A stretch of DNA of 37,356 nucleotides from Gemmatimonadota bacterium (GCA_003223395.1 QHUZ01000043.1:1-37356); one strand, 5' to 3'; positions 18,586 to 27,813 are shown, counted from the stretch's first letter. Notes: generated by a model from the letters alone, not told the origin. Numbers and translations are program-made.

Positions 18586-19013
18586 TTCAACACATCATGG
18601 TACAGGCGGTCTTACAACAGTCGGTCTCCGGTTTTTACACCGACCTCGTCACGCGGCCCACCGGCCGCGCCGTCCGCGAAAACATCGAGCGAGATCTTCC
18701 CCCCGGCACGATCGCCGTGATGGATTTCACGGGCGTCGGCTGCCTCGACTACTCGTGCGCCGACGAGATCGTGGCGAAGCTGGTCCGGGACAAGGTCAAA
18801 ATGCTGCTGCTGCGCGGGCTGACGGACGCGCACCGTGAGGCGATCGAACCTGTGCTCGCCGGCGCCGGGCTTGCCGTCCTGTGCGAGCGCCCCGACGGTG
18901 CACTCGAGGGGCTCGGCGCCAGTGAGCCGGCCCCGGCGCTGCTCGATGAACTGGTCGAGCGGCGGCTGGCCGCACGCAATCCGGGAGGCTCCATCAGACT
19001 CACCGCGGCGTGA
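18582..19013 (+). CDS. STAS-like (anti-anti-sigma-type) protein
   Basis: 143 residues, GTG start in a GTGA overlap with the HATPase gene. The central segment IAVMDFTGVGCLDYSCADEIVAKLV has the STAS pattern: a hydrophobic strand, DFTGV, then a Ser (Ser58) at the position phosphorylated in SpoIIAA-like proteins, followed by a helix. The C-terminal third is Ala/Leu-rich and not recognised. Tight coupling to a HATPase suggests that the two proteins interact through phosphorylation. It overlaps the next gene by 4 bases (GTGA). It could instead belong to the DUF4325-type STAS-like group, which has no proven partners that I know of. Confidence 0.7.
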   Translation: MIQHIMVQAVLQQSVSGFYTDLVTRPTGRAVRENIERDLPPGTIAVMDFTGVGCLDYSCADEIVAKLVRDKVKMLLLRGLTDAHREAIEPVLAGAGLAVLCERPDGALEGLGASEPAPALLDELVERRLAARNPGGSIRLTAA

Positions 19014-20167
19014 AACGCCGCCGCCTGGGACTCTCCACCCTCGCCATTCACGGCGATCCCAAGGCCCGCGCCGATTGGACGGCCGTCGCGCCCCCGCTGT
19101 ACCAAAGCGCCACCTTCACCAATCCTGTCGGCTCGACCGCCGAGGTCCTGTACACGCGGTACGGCAACAATCCCAATCAGGTAGACATCGGGAAGAAACT
19201 GGCCCTGCTCGAGGGCGCGGAGGCGGCGCTGTTCCTGGCGAGCGGCATGGGCGCAACCGCGCTCGCACACCTGGCGGTGTTGCGTCCCGGTGATCACCTG
19301 CTCGCGAGCGAATGGATTTATGGCGGCGTGTACCGCCTGTTCCGCGAAGAGTTCGGGAAGCTGGGCATCGAGGTCTCATTCGTAAATCCGACGCAAGCCC
19401 GCGCGTGGAAGCGCGCGATGCGCAAGACGACGCGCGCCGTCTTTCTCGAGACGCCGACGAATCCGCTGATGCGCGTGATCGATCTCGAGCCGGTCGCGAC
19501 GCTCTGCAAAGCCGAAGGACTCGCGCTCATCGTCGATTCGACCTTCGCGTCACCCGTCAACTTCCGGCCGCTCGAGCATGGGGCCGATCTCGTCATCCAC
19601 TCCGCGACCAAGTATCTGAACGGGCACACCGACGTGATCGCCGGCGCGGTCGTGGGAACGGATCAAGTCGTGGACGAGGTGCGGCGCTTGATGCAGGTGT
19701 GGGGACAGGCCATCGATCCCTTCGCCGCCTGGTTGATCGACCGCGGCATGCGGACCCTAATGGTGCGCGTGCGGCGCCAGAACGAGATCGGCCTCGCCGT
19801 CGCGGAGTGGTGCGCGAAGCAGGACGGCATCTCGAAGGTCCACTACCCCGGCCTGCCGTCGCATCCGGATCACGAGCTGGCGAAACGCACCCTGGAAGGC
19901 TTCGGCGGGATGCTCGGCATCGAGCTGAAAGGCGGCGTGCGCGCCGCCGAGCGTTTCCTCAAGGCGCTGACGATCGCCGCCCATGCGCCCAGCCTGGGCG
20001 GCGTCGAGACGCTGGTCTCGGAGCCGCGGCTCACCTCGCACGCCAGTCTCACGGCGGAACAGCGCGCGCAGGCTGGCATTCCGGACGGATTCCTGAGATT
20101 TTCCCTGGGACTGGAGGATCCCGATGATCTCATCGCGGACTTCGCCCAGGCCTTGGCGCGGCACTAA
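19010..20167 (+). CDS. Cys/Met-metabolism PLP enzyme (cystathionine gamma-synthase/lyase or methionine gamma-lyase type)
   Basis: 385 residues from GTG. Family features are PLYQSATFTNP, YTRYGNNPNQ, the cofactor-stacking SGMGATA, ETPTNPLMRVIDLE, VDSTFASPVNFRPLEHGADLV and the PLP Lys201 in SATKYLNGHTDVIAG. The C-terminal VETLVSEPRLTSHASL segment fits the family. These enzymes handle cystathionine, homocysteine or methionine in the cytoplasm; sequence alone does not separate synthase from lyases. The stop is immediately followed by the GTG of ftsE with no gap, although the functions are unrelated. Confidence 0.9.
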   Translation: MKRRRLGLSTLAIHGDPKARADWTAVAPPLYQSATFTNPVGSTAEVLYTRYGNNPNQVDIGKKLALLEGAEAALFLASGMGATALAHLAVLRPGDHLLASEWIYGGVYRLFREEFGKLGIEVSFVNPTQARAWKRAMRKTTRAVFLETPTNPLMRVIDLEPVATLCKAEGLALIVDSTFASPVNFRPLEHGADLVIHSATKYLNGHTDVIAGAVVGTDQVVDEVRRLMQVWGQAIDPFAAWLIDRGMRTLMVRVRRQNEIGLAVAEWCAKQDGISKVHYPGLPSHPDHELAKRTLEGFGGMLGIELKGGVRAAERFLKALTIAAHAPSLGGVETLVSEPRLTSHASLTAEQRAQAGIPDGFLRFSLGLEDPDDLIADFAQALARH

Positions 20168-20859
<692 letters not shown>

Positions 20860-20863
<4 letters not shown>

Positions 20864-21717
20864 ACCTGACGTTCCGCGAGGCAATCCTCACCTTCAAGCG
20901 TGCACCGCTGCTCTCGGTGCTCTCGGTGACGACGATCGCGTTCTCGCTGTTCGTCCTGGGGCTCTTCGGTCTGGTCGTCATCAATCTCCAGGACGCGCTG
21001 CATAACGTAGAGGAGCGGGTGGAGGTCGTCGCTTATCTGCTGCCCGGCGCCCCGATCGAGGCGACCGCCCAGGCGCTCAAGGACATCGAAGCTTTCCCCG
21101 AGGTGCAGTCCGCGACGTACGTCTCGGAAGACGACGCGCTCGCGCGGGCACGCGCCGAGCTCGTCGAGCTGCGGGACGTGATGCAGGAGCTGGAGCGGAA
21201 TCCCCTGCCCGCCTCCATCGAAGTGAAGCTCAAGCCCGGATTCCGCGACACCGATCACGTCGCCGCCGTCGCCGAGCGGATGCGGGGATTCGGGTTCGTG
21301 GATGACGTGCGGTTCGGGCGCGATTGGGTCGAGAAGCTCGATCGCCTACGGGGCCTCGCGGCGGCCGTGGGCATCGTGGTCGGGGCGGCGTTCGCCGTCG
21401 TCGCGATCATCATCATCGGCACGACGATCCGCATGGCCGTGTTGCAGCGCAGCCGCGAGATCGCGATCATGCGGCTGGTCGGCGCGACGGACGGCTTCAT
21501 TCGCCTGCCATTCCTGCTGCAGGGCGCCATCAAGGGCCTGCTGGGGGGCATGGTCGCGGTTGGCCTGTCGTTCGCCGCATTTCTGCTGATCAATCGGTAC
21601 CTGCTCCAGTCGGCGTTCTTCACCCAGGAACAGGCGGTCGCGATCATCGCCTTCGGGGCGTTGATCGGACTCCTCGGAAGCACCATCAGTGTCGGACGGC
21701 ACCTGAAGCGCGTATGA
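20860..21717 (+). CDS. ftsX: Cell-division membrane protein FtsX
   Basis: 285 residues, GTG in a GTGA overlap. One helix near residues 20-45 (SVTTIAFSLFVLGLFGLVVI) is followed by an extracytoplasmic domain of about 125 residues containing the FtsX pattern YVSEDDALARARAEL and LPASIEVKLK. Three helices then occupy about 165-285 around the MRLVGATDGFIRLPFLLQG motif. The extracytoplasmic domain should bind the EnvC-like coiled-coil protein encoded next, transmitting ATP-driven movement to cell-wall hydrolases. It overlaps that gene by 4 bases (ATGA). Confidence 0.93.
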
Positions 21718-22952
21718 ACCAGGGACGAGGGACGGGGGAAGCGGGACGGGTACTACTCGGCGCGACGATCGTCGCTTGCCTTACCCTTCCCTCGTCCCCC
21801 GTCCCCCTTCCCGCGCAGCGTCCGACGTACCAGCAGCAGATGCAAGAAAACCAGCAGAGGCTCGAGGGCATCCGCCGCGAGCGCTCCGAGGTCGAGCAGG
21901 AGCTCGCGCGGCTCCGCACGCAGGCGCACTCGCTCTCGGACGAAATCGCGAACATCGAATCACAGAAACAGAGCACCAACCGCATCGTCAACGAGTTGGA
22001 TCGGCAGATCGCCGGACTCGGCGGGCAGATCGACCAGATCACGGTGGATCTGCTGATCGCGCAGGACGCGCTGCTCGAGAAGCGCGCGGTGCTCGAGCGG
22101 CGGCTCGTGGACATCTACAAGCGGGGCGCATTGTACAGCTGGCAGGTGCTGCTCGCCGCCGAGAGCTTCGGCGACCTGCTGTCGCGCTACAAGTATCTCT
22201 ATCTCGTCACCCAGCAGGACCGGCTACTCGCCAACGACATGGACAAGCTCCGGCGCCGCGTCGAGCGGCAGCGCCAGCTACTGGTGGACGCGCGCGAGAC
22301 GCTGGGCCGGCGCCGCCGCGAGCGTACCGACGAGCTGGGGCGCTACCTCACGCTCGAGCACGAGCGGGAGACCAACCTGCGGGAGACTCGGCGCAATGCG
22401 CGCCAGGCAGAGCAACGGCTGACGCGCCTCGACAAGGACGAGAAGTCGCTCAACGACCGCATCGAGGCGCTCGAGCGCGCGCGGCGCGCGGCGGAGTCAC
22501 GCGGCGTCACCGCGGCGGCCGGCACCATCACGACCGCCGACCTCGGCAGTCTCGACTGGCCGGTGGAAGGGGGGGGGTCGATCATCTACCCCTTCGGGAC
22601 GACGACCGGCCCCAACAACACGCGCATCCCACGCCACGGGATTGGCATCAAGGCCGCAGTCGGCACGCCGGTCCGCGCGGTCGCGGCCGGCACCGTCAGC
22701 CTCGCCGGTCCGCTCGGGCTGTACCTGACGTCGGTGCTGATCGATCACGGCGGCGGTTACTACACGTTCTACGCCTACCTGAATGACGCGACCGTCCGCC
22801 CAGGCGACCGGGTGATTCGCGGGCAAGTGATCGGGCACGTCGGCGGCGAGTCGAGCGACGAAGGCCCACACCTCCACTTCGAGATTCGCGGCCAAGGCGG
22901 CATCGCGCTGGATCCCGGCAATTGGCTGCGCGCACCCCGACCGCGGCGGTAG
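21714..22952 (+). CDS. envC: EnvC-like coiled-coil LytM-domain activator with degenerate active site
   Basis: 412 residues from the ATG of the ATGA overlap with ftsX. A short hydrophobic export signal (about 12-35) precedes a long coiled coil (about 38-270, rich in Arg/Glu/Gln) and a C-terminal LytM/M23 domain (about 300-408). The metal site is broken: the canonical H-x-G-x-D reads R307-H308-G309-I310-G311, and YAHL reads YAYL, while the last H386-L-H388 remains. This matches EnvC/NlpD-type factors, which do not cut peptidoglycan but activate amidases, and fits its place after ftsEX. The signal-peptide region is built on inverted heptad repeats. A run of nine G (22569-22577) lies just inside the LytM region. 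Confidence 0.87.
   Translation: MNQGRGTGEAGRVLLGATIVACLTLPSSPVPLPAQRPTYQQQMQENQQRLEGIRRERSEVEQELARLRTQAHSLSDEIANIESQKQSTNRIVNELDRQIAGLGGQIDQITVDLLIAQDALLEKRAVLERRLVDIYKRGALYSWQVLLAAESFGDLLSRYKYLYLVTQQDRLLANDMDKLRRRVERQRQLLVDARETLGRRRRERTDELGRYLTLEHERETNLRETRRNARQAEQRLTRLDKDEKSLNDRIEALERARRAAESRGVTAAAGTITTADLGSLDWPVEGGGSIIYPFGTTTGPNNTRIPRHGIGIKAAVGTPVRAVAAGTVSLAGPLGLYLTSVLIDHGGGYYTFYAYLNDATVRPGDRVIRGQVIGHVGGESSDEGPHLHFEIRGQGGIALDPGNWLRAPRPRR
21722..21812. repeat. Inverted pair of four-unit heptad repeats in the envC-like signal-peptide region
   Basis: Four heptads GGGACGA-GGGACGG and GGGAAGC-GGGACGG occupy 21722-21749. After 35 bases, four heptads in the opposite orientation (CCTTCCC-TCGTCCC and CCGTCCC-CCTTCCC) occupy 21785-21812. 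Perfect 11-bp complementarity exists between 21722-21732 and 21788-21798, giving a strong potential hairpin straight after the start codon. Confidence 0.8.
22569..22577 (+). repeat. G9 homopolymer in the envC-like gene
   Basis: Nine consecutive G encode part of VEGGGS just before the LytM domain. A one-base slip would remove the domain. Confidence 0.8.
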
Positions 22953-23809
22953 CGCTCGCCGCGGGAATACTCGCGGCAGCGTGCGGCGGATCCACTAACA
23001 CCTTGACCGTGGCCGGCACGGTCGAGATTCGCGAGGTCAGGCTCAGCCCGCTCGCGTCCGGCCGACTGCAACGCTTGCTCAAGGATGAAGGCGACTCGGT
23101 GCGCGTCGGCGATACGGTCGCCGTCCTAGAGCAGCCCGGCCTGGCGGCGCTGATCGAGCAGCGCCGCGCACTTGCCGACGCCGCCTCCATCCGCACCGCC
23201 GAGATCCGCGCCGCCGAGGCGGACAGTCAGCGCGCCGCGAACGATCTCGGGCGGGCACGCGTGCTGGCCGGCCAGGGCATTGCGTCCGCGCAGGAGCTCG
23301 AGCGCCTGCAGGCGGCGGCGGCCGCCGCGGGTGCCAGGCTGCAAGCCGTCCGCGCGTCGGTGCGCGAGTCACAGGCCGCACGCGCCGCCGCCGAGGCCAC
23401 CGCGTCTGTCCTCGATCAACTGGTCCTGGTGTCGCCCGCGGACGGCATCGTCTTGACTCGTTTCGCAGAGCGCGGCGAGGTGATTGCCGCCGGCGTTCCG
23501 GTGGTGTCGGTCGGCCTGGTGCGCACTCCGTGGATCCGGGCGTACGTGGGCGAGCGGTTTGTGACGCGGCTCAGGACCGGGCAGGACGTGCGCATTCGCG
23601 TCGATGGATCTGACTCGGCGTTCGCGGGGAGAATTACTGAAATCGCGCCGCGGGCGGAGTTCACGCCGCGCGCGGCGCTGACCGAACGCGAGCGTGCCGA
23701 CCTCGTCTTCGGCATCAAGATCACGACCGACGGCGCCGGCGGGGCGGGCGGGGGGGGGCGGCTCAAGGCGGGAATGCCGGTGCAAGTGGAGATCCCGTTG
23801 CTCCCGTGA
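22922..23809 (+). CDS. HlyD/YbhG-type adaptor lipoprotein of an ABC exporter
   Basis: 295 residues from TTG, overlapping the end of the envC-like gene by 31 bases; the start is supported by an immediate lipoprotein signal MAARTPTAAVALAAGILAAAC with lipobox AAAC. It shows the two halves of a lipoyl domain (RLLKDEGDSVRVGDTVAVLE and LVSPADGIVLTRFAERGE) separated by an Ala/Arg-rich helical hairpin, then a beta-barrel domain. Such adaptors connect an ABC exporter in the inner membrane to an outer-membrane channel. ABC ATPase and permease genes follow with 4-base overlaps. A nine-G run near the 3' end encodes part of a Gly-rich loop. Confidence 0.86.
   Translation: MAARTPTAAVALAAGILAAACGGSTNTLTVAGTVEIREVRLSPLASGRLQRLLKDEGDSVRVGDTVAVLEQPGLAALIEQRRALADAASIRTAEIRAAEADSQRAANDLGRARVLAGQGIASAQELERLQAAAAAAGARLQAVRASVRESQAARAAAEATASVLDQLVLVSPADGIVLTRFAERGEVIAAGVPVVSVGLVRTPWIRAYVGERFVTRLRTGQDVRIRVDGSDSAFAGRITEIAPRAEFTPRAALTERERADLVFGIKITTDGAGGAGGGGRLKAGMPVQVEIPLLP
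23750..23758 (+). repeat. G9 homopolymer in the adaptor gene
   Basis: Nine consecutive G lie in the Gly-rich segment about 15 codons before the end. A slip would replace the last beta-strand of the adaptor and disturb the overlap with the ABC gene. Confidence 0.8.
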
Positions 23810-24558
23810 TCGATTCAGCCATCACGGTTGAGACCCGCCACCTCACGCGGCGCTTCGGTCCCATCGTAGCGGTCCGCGACCTCAATCTCACCATCGCACA
23901 GGGCGAAGTCTTCGGCTTGCTGGGGCCCAACGGCTCAGGCAAGACGACGACGATCCGCATGTTTTGCGGGCTGCTCGCGCCATCCGAGGGAACTGCGATC
24001 GTCGCCGGCGTGGACGTGCGGGAGTCGCCCGATCTGATCAAGGAGCGCATCGGCTACATGTCGCAGCGCTTCGGGTTGTACGAGGACCTCACCGTCGCCG
24101 AGAACATGGATTTCTTCGCGGGGATTTACGGGCTCGAAGGACCGAGCCGCCGCGGGCGCATCGCCGAGGTCGTGAGCTTTCTGGGACTGAATCGCCGGCT
24201 GAACCAGCTTGCCGGGACGTTGTCGGGCGGTTGGAAACAGCGTCTCGGCCTTGCCTGCGCGCTCATGCATCGGCCGCCGGTGCTCTTCCTTGACGAACCG
24301 ACGGCAGGGGTAGACCCGGCGGCACGACGGGGATTCTGGAGCACCATCCGCACGCTCGCCAGCCAGGGGACGACCGTCATCGTCACCACACACTACATGG
24401 ACGAAGCGGGCCGCTGCCATCGCGTTGGTCTGATGAGCCAGGGCCACCTGATCGCGCTGGGGACGCCGGACGAGGTAGCCACGCAGGTCGGCGGAAAGAG
24501 TCTGGAAGACGCCTTCATCATTCTGCAGGAGCGCGACGAGCAGGAGCAGGACGCGTGA
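23806..24558 (+). CDS. ABC exporter ATPase
   Basis: 250 residues from GTG in a GTGA overlap. Motifs: Walker A GPNGSGKTT (about 40-48), Q-loop MSQRFGLYEDLTV, signature TLSGGWKQRLGLACAL, Walker B VLFLDEPTAGVDP and switch His in TTHYMDEA. The FGLYEDLTVAENMDFFAGIYGL stretch resembles the YbhF/drug-exporter ATPase group. It would power export through the ABC-2 permease encoded next, with the HlyD-type lipoprotein as adaptor. The substrate is not evident. Confidence 0.92.
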   Translation: MIDSAITVETRHLTRRFGPIVAVRDLNLTIAQGEVFGLLGPNGSGKTTTIRMFCGLLAPSEGTAIVAGVDVRESPDLIKERIGYMSQRFGLYEDLTVAENMDFFAGIYGLEGPSRRGRIAEVVSFLGLNRRLNQLAGTLSGGWKQRLGLACALMHRPPVLFLDEPTAGVDPAARRGFWSTIRTLASQGTTVIVTTHYMDEAGRCHRVGLMSQGHLIALGTPDEVATQVGGKSLEDAFIILQERDEQEQDA

Positions 24559-25664
24559 AGCGCTTCGGTCCGATGTTCCGCAAAGAGTTCATTCAGATGC
24601 GGCGCGACCGGCTCACGCTGGGCATCATGGTCGGAATTCCCGTCATCCAGCTGCTCCTGTTCGGCTTCGCGATTCAGACCGACGTGCGTCACATCCCTAC
24701 CGTAGTCCTCGATGAATCGCGCACGCCGACGAGCCGCGATGTCATCGCGGCGTTCCAGAACACCGGGAACTTCCGGATCGTGACCCACGTGGATGGGCGC
24801 GCTACGCTGGACGCCTGGATCGCGCGTGGGGACGCCCAGGCGGGCATCGTGATCCCTCAGGACTTCCCCCGCGATCTGGCTCGCGGCACGACGGCGACGA
24901 TCCAGGTCATCGTCGACGCATCAGATCCGCTGTCATCGCAGGCCGCGCTCGCCGCGGCCGCCGGCGTCGCGCAGGTGCGCAACCTCGCAATCCTGTCGGC
25001 GGCCGCACATCGCAACACGCTGCCGTTGGAGACGCGCGTCCGGCCGCGCTACAACCCCGGCCTCCGCAGCCCGAACTACATCGTGCCGGGGCTCGTCGGC
25101 GTGATCCTCACGATCACGCTGGTGCTGGTGACGGCGATGGCGATCGTGCGCGAGCGCGAACGCGGCACCCTGGAACAGCTCATCGTCACGCCGATCACCA
25201 AGACGGAGCTCATGCTCGGCAAGATCGCGCCGTACGTCGGCGTGGGTCTCGTGCAAATGACGACGGTGCTCCTGCTCGGCAGATTTGTGTTCGATGTGCC
25301 GCTGACCGGCAATGTGGTCCTGCTCTACGGGGTCGCATTCGTCTTCATCGTGGCGAGTCTCGCGCTCGGGTTGTTCGTCTCGACGCTCGTCCGCACGCAG
25401 CAGCAGGCGATGCAGGCCAGCTTCTTCTTCGTCCTGCCCAATATCCTGTTGTCGGGATTCATGTTTCCGCGGCAGGCGATGCCCGCCTTCTTTCAGTGGA
25501 TTGGTGCGTTCCTGCCCCTCACGCATTTCCTCAAGGTCTTGCGCGGGATTCTGCTGAAGGGTGTGGGCGTGACCGAGCTATGGCAGGAGATGGCGATCTT
25601 GCTGCTGTTCGCGACCGTGCTCATAGCGCTATCAGTCCGCCGCTTTCAAAAGACCCTCGACTAA
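24555..25664 (+). CDS. ABC-2 type exporter permease (YbhS/YhhJ-like)
   Basis: 369 residues from GTG in a GTGA overlap. A first helix near residues 24-43 is followed by a large periplasmic domain (about 45-175) and five or so helices in the C-terminal half, with the ABC-2 hallmark MAIVRERERGTLEQLIVTPITKTELMLGK at about 194-222 and the LSGFMFPRQAMPAFFQWIGAFLPLTHFL segment. Related systems usually carry two permease genes; only one is present, so it probably works as a homodimer. It ends the 15-gene run, 6 bases from the convergent diguanylate cyclase gene. Confidence 0.9.
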   Translation: MKRFGPMFRKEFIQMRRDRLTLGIMVGIPVIQLLLFGFAIQTDVRHIPTVVLDESRTPTSRDVIAAFQNTGNFRIVTHVDGRATLDAWIARGDAQAGIVIPQDFPRDLARGTTATIQVIVDASDPLSSQAALAAAAGVAQVRNLAILSAAAHRNTLPLETRVRPRYNPGLRSPNYIVPGLVGVILTITLVLVTAMAIVRERERGTLEQLIVTPITKTELMLGKIAPYVGVGLVQMTTVLLLGRFVFDVPLTGNVVLLYGVAFVFIVASLALGLFVSTLVRTQQQAMQASFFFVLPNILLSGFMFPRQAMPAFFQWIGAFLPLTHFLKVLRGILLKGVGVTELWQEMAILLLFATVLIALSVRRFQKTLD

Positions 25665-25670
25665 ACCGGC

Positions 25671-27083
25671 TTACGGTTCTCCCACCACTCCAATCCGATC
25701 CGGCGCACCGGATTTCGCCTTCTGTAGCGCTCCTTCGGCGAGCGTAAAGAGATCTTCCGGGCGTAGTGCTTCGCTGTGCGGGTAGCCGACGACGCCGGCT
25801 GAGATGCCCGGTGCGTTGGCGGGGCCCAGGTCGCCGAAGGTGTGGCGCGCGAACACCTGCCGCAGCCGCTCCACGAAGTGGCGGCCGCCGGCGCCATCCG
25901 TCTCCGGCAGCACGCACGCGAATTCGTCACCGCCGTAGCGCGCCACGAAGTCGGGGGCGCGCAGCTCGCGCTGCAGGATAGCACCGATTTCGCCGAGCAC
26001 GCGATCGCCGGCGGTGTGGCCCAGCCGGTCGTTGATCTCGCGCAGGCGATCGATGTCGATCAGCACGAGCGAAAAGTGCAGTGAGTAGCGGCGTGCGCGC
26101 TCGAACTCATCGCGCATGCGGCGATCGAGCGCGTCGAGGGACGCGCAGCCGGTCGTCTCGTCGGTGGTACCGGCGCTGATCTGGCGCCGATAGATGGCCG
26201 AGCGGCGCTCTTCGTTTTCGAGCACGCGGGCGGCCGCCTGCGCGATCGTGTTGGCAAAGGCCACGTCCGCGGCCCGTAACTGGGGGTCGCCTTTTTCGGT
26301 CCGCAGGAAGAAAACCGCAGCGGCCCGGCCCTGCACGAACACCGGCAACGCCACAGCCGCCTGCACATTCACCTCGATCTGCTGCTTGCTCCAATGCTGC
26401 CGGATCGAGGCGAAGAGCGGATCCTCGTGCACGTTGTGGATGACCACAGGGCGCTCACTCCGGATCGCCTCCTGGATCTCGGGATAGCGCCCGAGGTCCA
26501 CGCGCAGATCGCGGATCGCTGGGTTCTCGTAGACCGCGACCACGCGACCCTTATCGTCTCCCGGCGCGGTGAGCACGAGCGAGCAGTGCGACAGGCCGAA
26601 CGCCTGGCCCACGCGCCGTACCAGGGTCTGGAAAATCTCGTCCGCACGCGCAGCTGCCGAGACTTCCTGGAAGATGTCGAACAACAGATCACGGGCGCGC
26701 AGCGCTTCCTGGGCTTCCCGCGCCTCGGTGCGCGCGCGGATGTGCACGTCCAGGCGGGCCCGCAGCTCGGCGAGGTGGATCGGGGCCACGAGCACGTCCC
26801 GCGCGCCGGCGAGCAGCGCTTCGGTTGCCGTCTCGGCCGGTCGGTGGGTCAGCAAGACGAAGATCGGCGCTCCACCATGGGTCGATTCGGTCGCCAGGGC
26901 GCGGATTTCAGCCGCGAGATCCGCGACGCCGGGATCGGGCGCATAGAGAATGAAATCGGGAGGAGTGGCCGACGCCGCTTCGGCTACCTGAAAGCCACCA
27001 CGAACCAGCATCCGCTCCAAACCATCGGGACGACGGCTGGGACTGCCGAGCAGCAGAATGCGATGACGCAACAGGTCCGGCAA
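25671..27083 (-). CDS. Diguanylate cyclase: pseudo-receiver, GAF and GGDEF domains
   Basis: 470 residues from TTG. Residues about 6-117 have a receiver-like fold but lack the paired acidic residues and the clear phospho-acceptor, so it is likely a pseudo-receiver. A GAF-like domain spans about 135-292. The GGDEF domain has the intact signature ARYGGDEFACVLPET (GGDEF at 384-388), the metal Asp342 in LIDIDRLREIND, and an allosteric I-site RAPD (375-378) exactly five residues upstream. It should make cyclic di-GMP from two GTP with product inhibition. There is no EAL domain. It is divergent from pcm across 46 bases and convergent with the ABC permease. Confidence 0.92.
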   Translation of the reverse strand: MPDLLRHRILLLGSPSRRPDGLERMLVRGGFQVAEAASATPPDFILYAPDPGVADLAAEIRALATESTHGGAPIFVLLTHRPAETATEALLAGARDVLVAPIHLAELRARLDVHIRARTEAREAQEALRARDLLFDIFQEVSAAARADEIFQTLVRRVGQAFGLSHCSLVLTAPGDDKGRVVAVYENPAIRDLRVDLGRYPEIQEAIRSERPVVIHNVHEDPLFASIRQHWSKQQIEVNVQAAVALPVFVQGRAAAVFFLRTEKGDPQLRAADVAFANTIAQAAARVLENEERRSAIYRRQISAGTTDETTGCASLDALDRRMRDEFERARRYSLHFSLVLIDIDRLREINDRLGHTAGDRVLGEIGAILQRELRAPDFVARYGGDEFACVLPETDGAGGRHFVERLRQVFARHTFGDLGPANAPGISAGVVGYPHSEALRPEDLFTLAEGALQKAKSGAPDRIGVVGEP

Positions 27084-27116
27084 ACGTCTTCTACCGCGCT
27101 AGGGGCGGGGGCAAGC

Positions 27117-27122
27117 TATAGT
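27117..27122 (+). promoter_or_regulatory. -10 hexamer for pcm, leaderless type
   Basis: TATAGT ends 7 bases before the pcm ATG (27130), so transcription should begin at the start codon. There is no Shine-Dalgarno and no convincing -35. Confidence 0.45.
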
Positions 27123-27129
27123 TCAGCGC

Positions 27130-27813
27130 ATGCCCCGGCAAGCACGTCCCGCACCGCACACCCGTGGACCTCGCACGCGCATGGTGGCACGGCAACTCGC
27201 GGGGCGCGGGATCAGGGATCCGCGGGTGCTCGCGGCAATGCGCTGGGCGCCACGCGAATGGTTTCTGCCGCCGCATCTCGCCGGCGACGCGTATAACGAC
27301 GGCCCCCTGCCGATTGGGAGCGGGCAGACGATTTCGCAGCCGTACGTCGTCGCACTGATGACTGAGCGCCTCGAGCCGAAACGCACGGACCGGATTCTCG
27401 AGATCGGCACCGGCTCCGGGTACCAGACCGCCATTCTCGCGTATCTCAGCTCGAGCGGCAGAGTTTTCACGGTCGAGCGCCTCCCCGACCTCCTCGTCGA
27501 AGCCGAAGAGCGGTTTCGGCGGCTCGGACTCAGCAACATCGAAACCCGGTTGGGAGACGGCGCGGCGGGCTGGCCGGAGGCAGCGCCCTTCGACCGGGTT
27601 ATCGTGGCCGCGGCGGCACCCCGCATTCCCGAGCAACTGACCGCCGAGCTGGCACCAGGGGGGCGGCTGGTCATTCCCGTCGGTGACCTCTCGTCGCAAG
27701 AGCTGGTCATTCTGGAACGGCCCGCGAGCGGCGCACGGTTGGTACAGCATCAAGCCGGCGGTGTGCGCTTCGTGCCGCTGATCTCGCGGTTCGCGTTCAC
27801 CGAAGAAGCGTGA
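27130..27813 (+). CDS. pcm: Protein-L-isoaspartate O-methyltransferase
   Basis: 227 residues with the Pcm pattern: RDPRVLAAMRWAPREWFLP, the substrate-loop PIGSGQTISQPYVVALM, SAM-binding motif I ILEIGTGSGYQTAIL, the acidic post-I FTVERLPDL and PGGRLVIPVG. The enzyme methylates L-isoaspartyl residues in aged proteins using S-adenosylmethionine, starting their repair. The ATG directly follows a -10 element. The first 15 residues are basic and not conserved, so a slightly later start cannot be excluded. Its TGA overlaps the ATG of nfo (TGATG). Confidence 0.94.
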   Translation: MPRQARPAPHTRGPRTRMVARQLAGRGIRDPRVLAAMRWAPREWFLPPHLAGDAYNDGPLPIGSGQTISQPYVVALMTERLEPKRTDRILEIGTGSGYQTAILAYLSSSGRVFTVERLPDLLVEAEERFRRLGLSNIETRLGDGAAGWPEAAPFDRVIVAAAAPRIPEQLTAELAPGGRLVIPVGDLSSQELVILERPASGARLVQHQAGGVRFVPLISRFAFTEEA

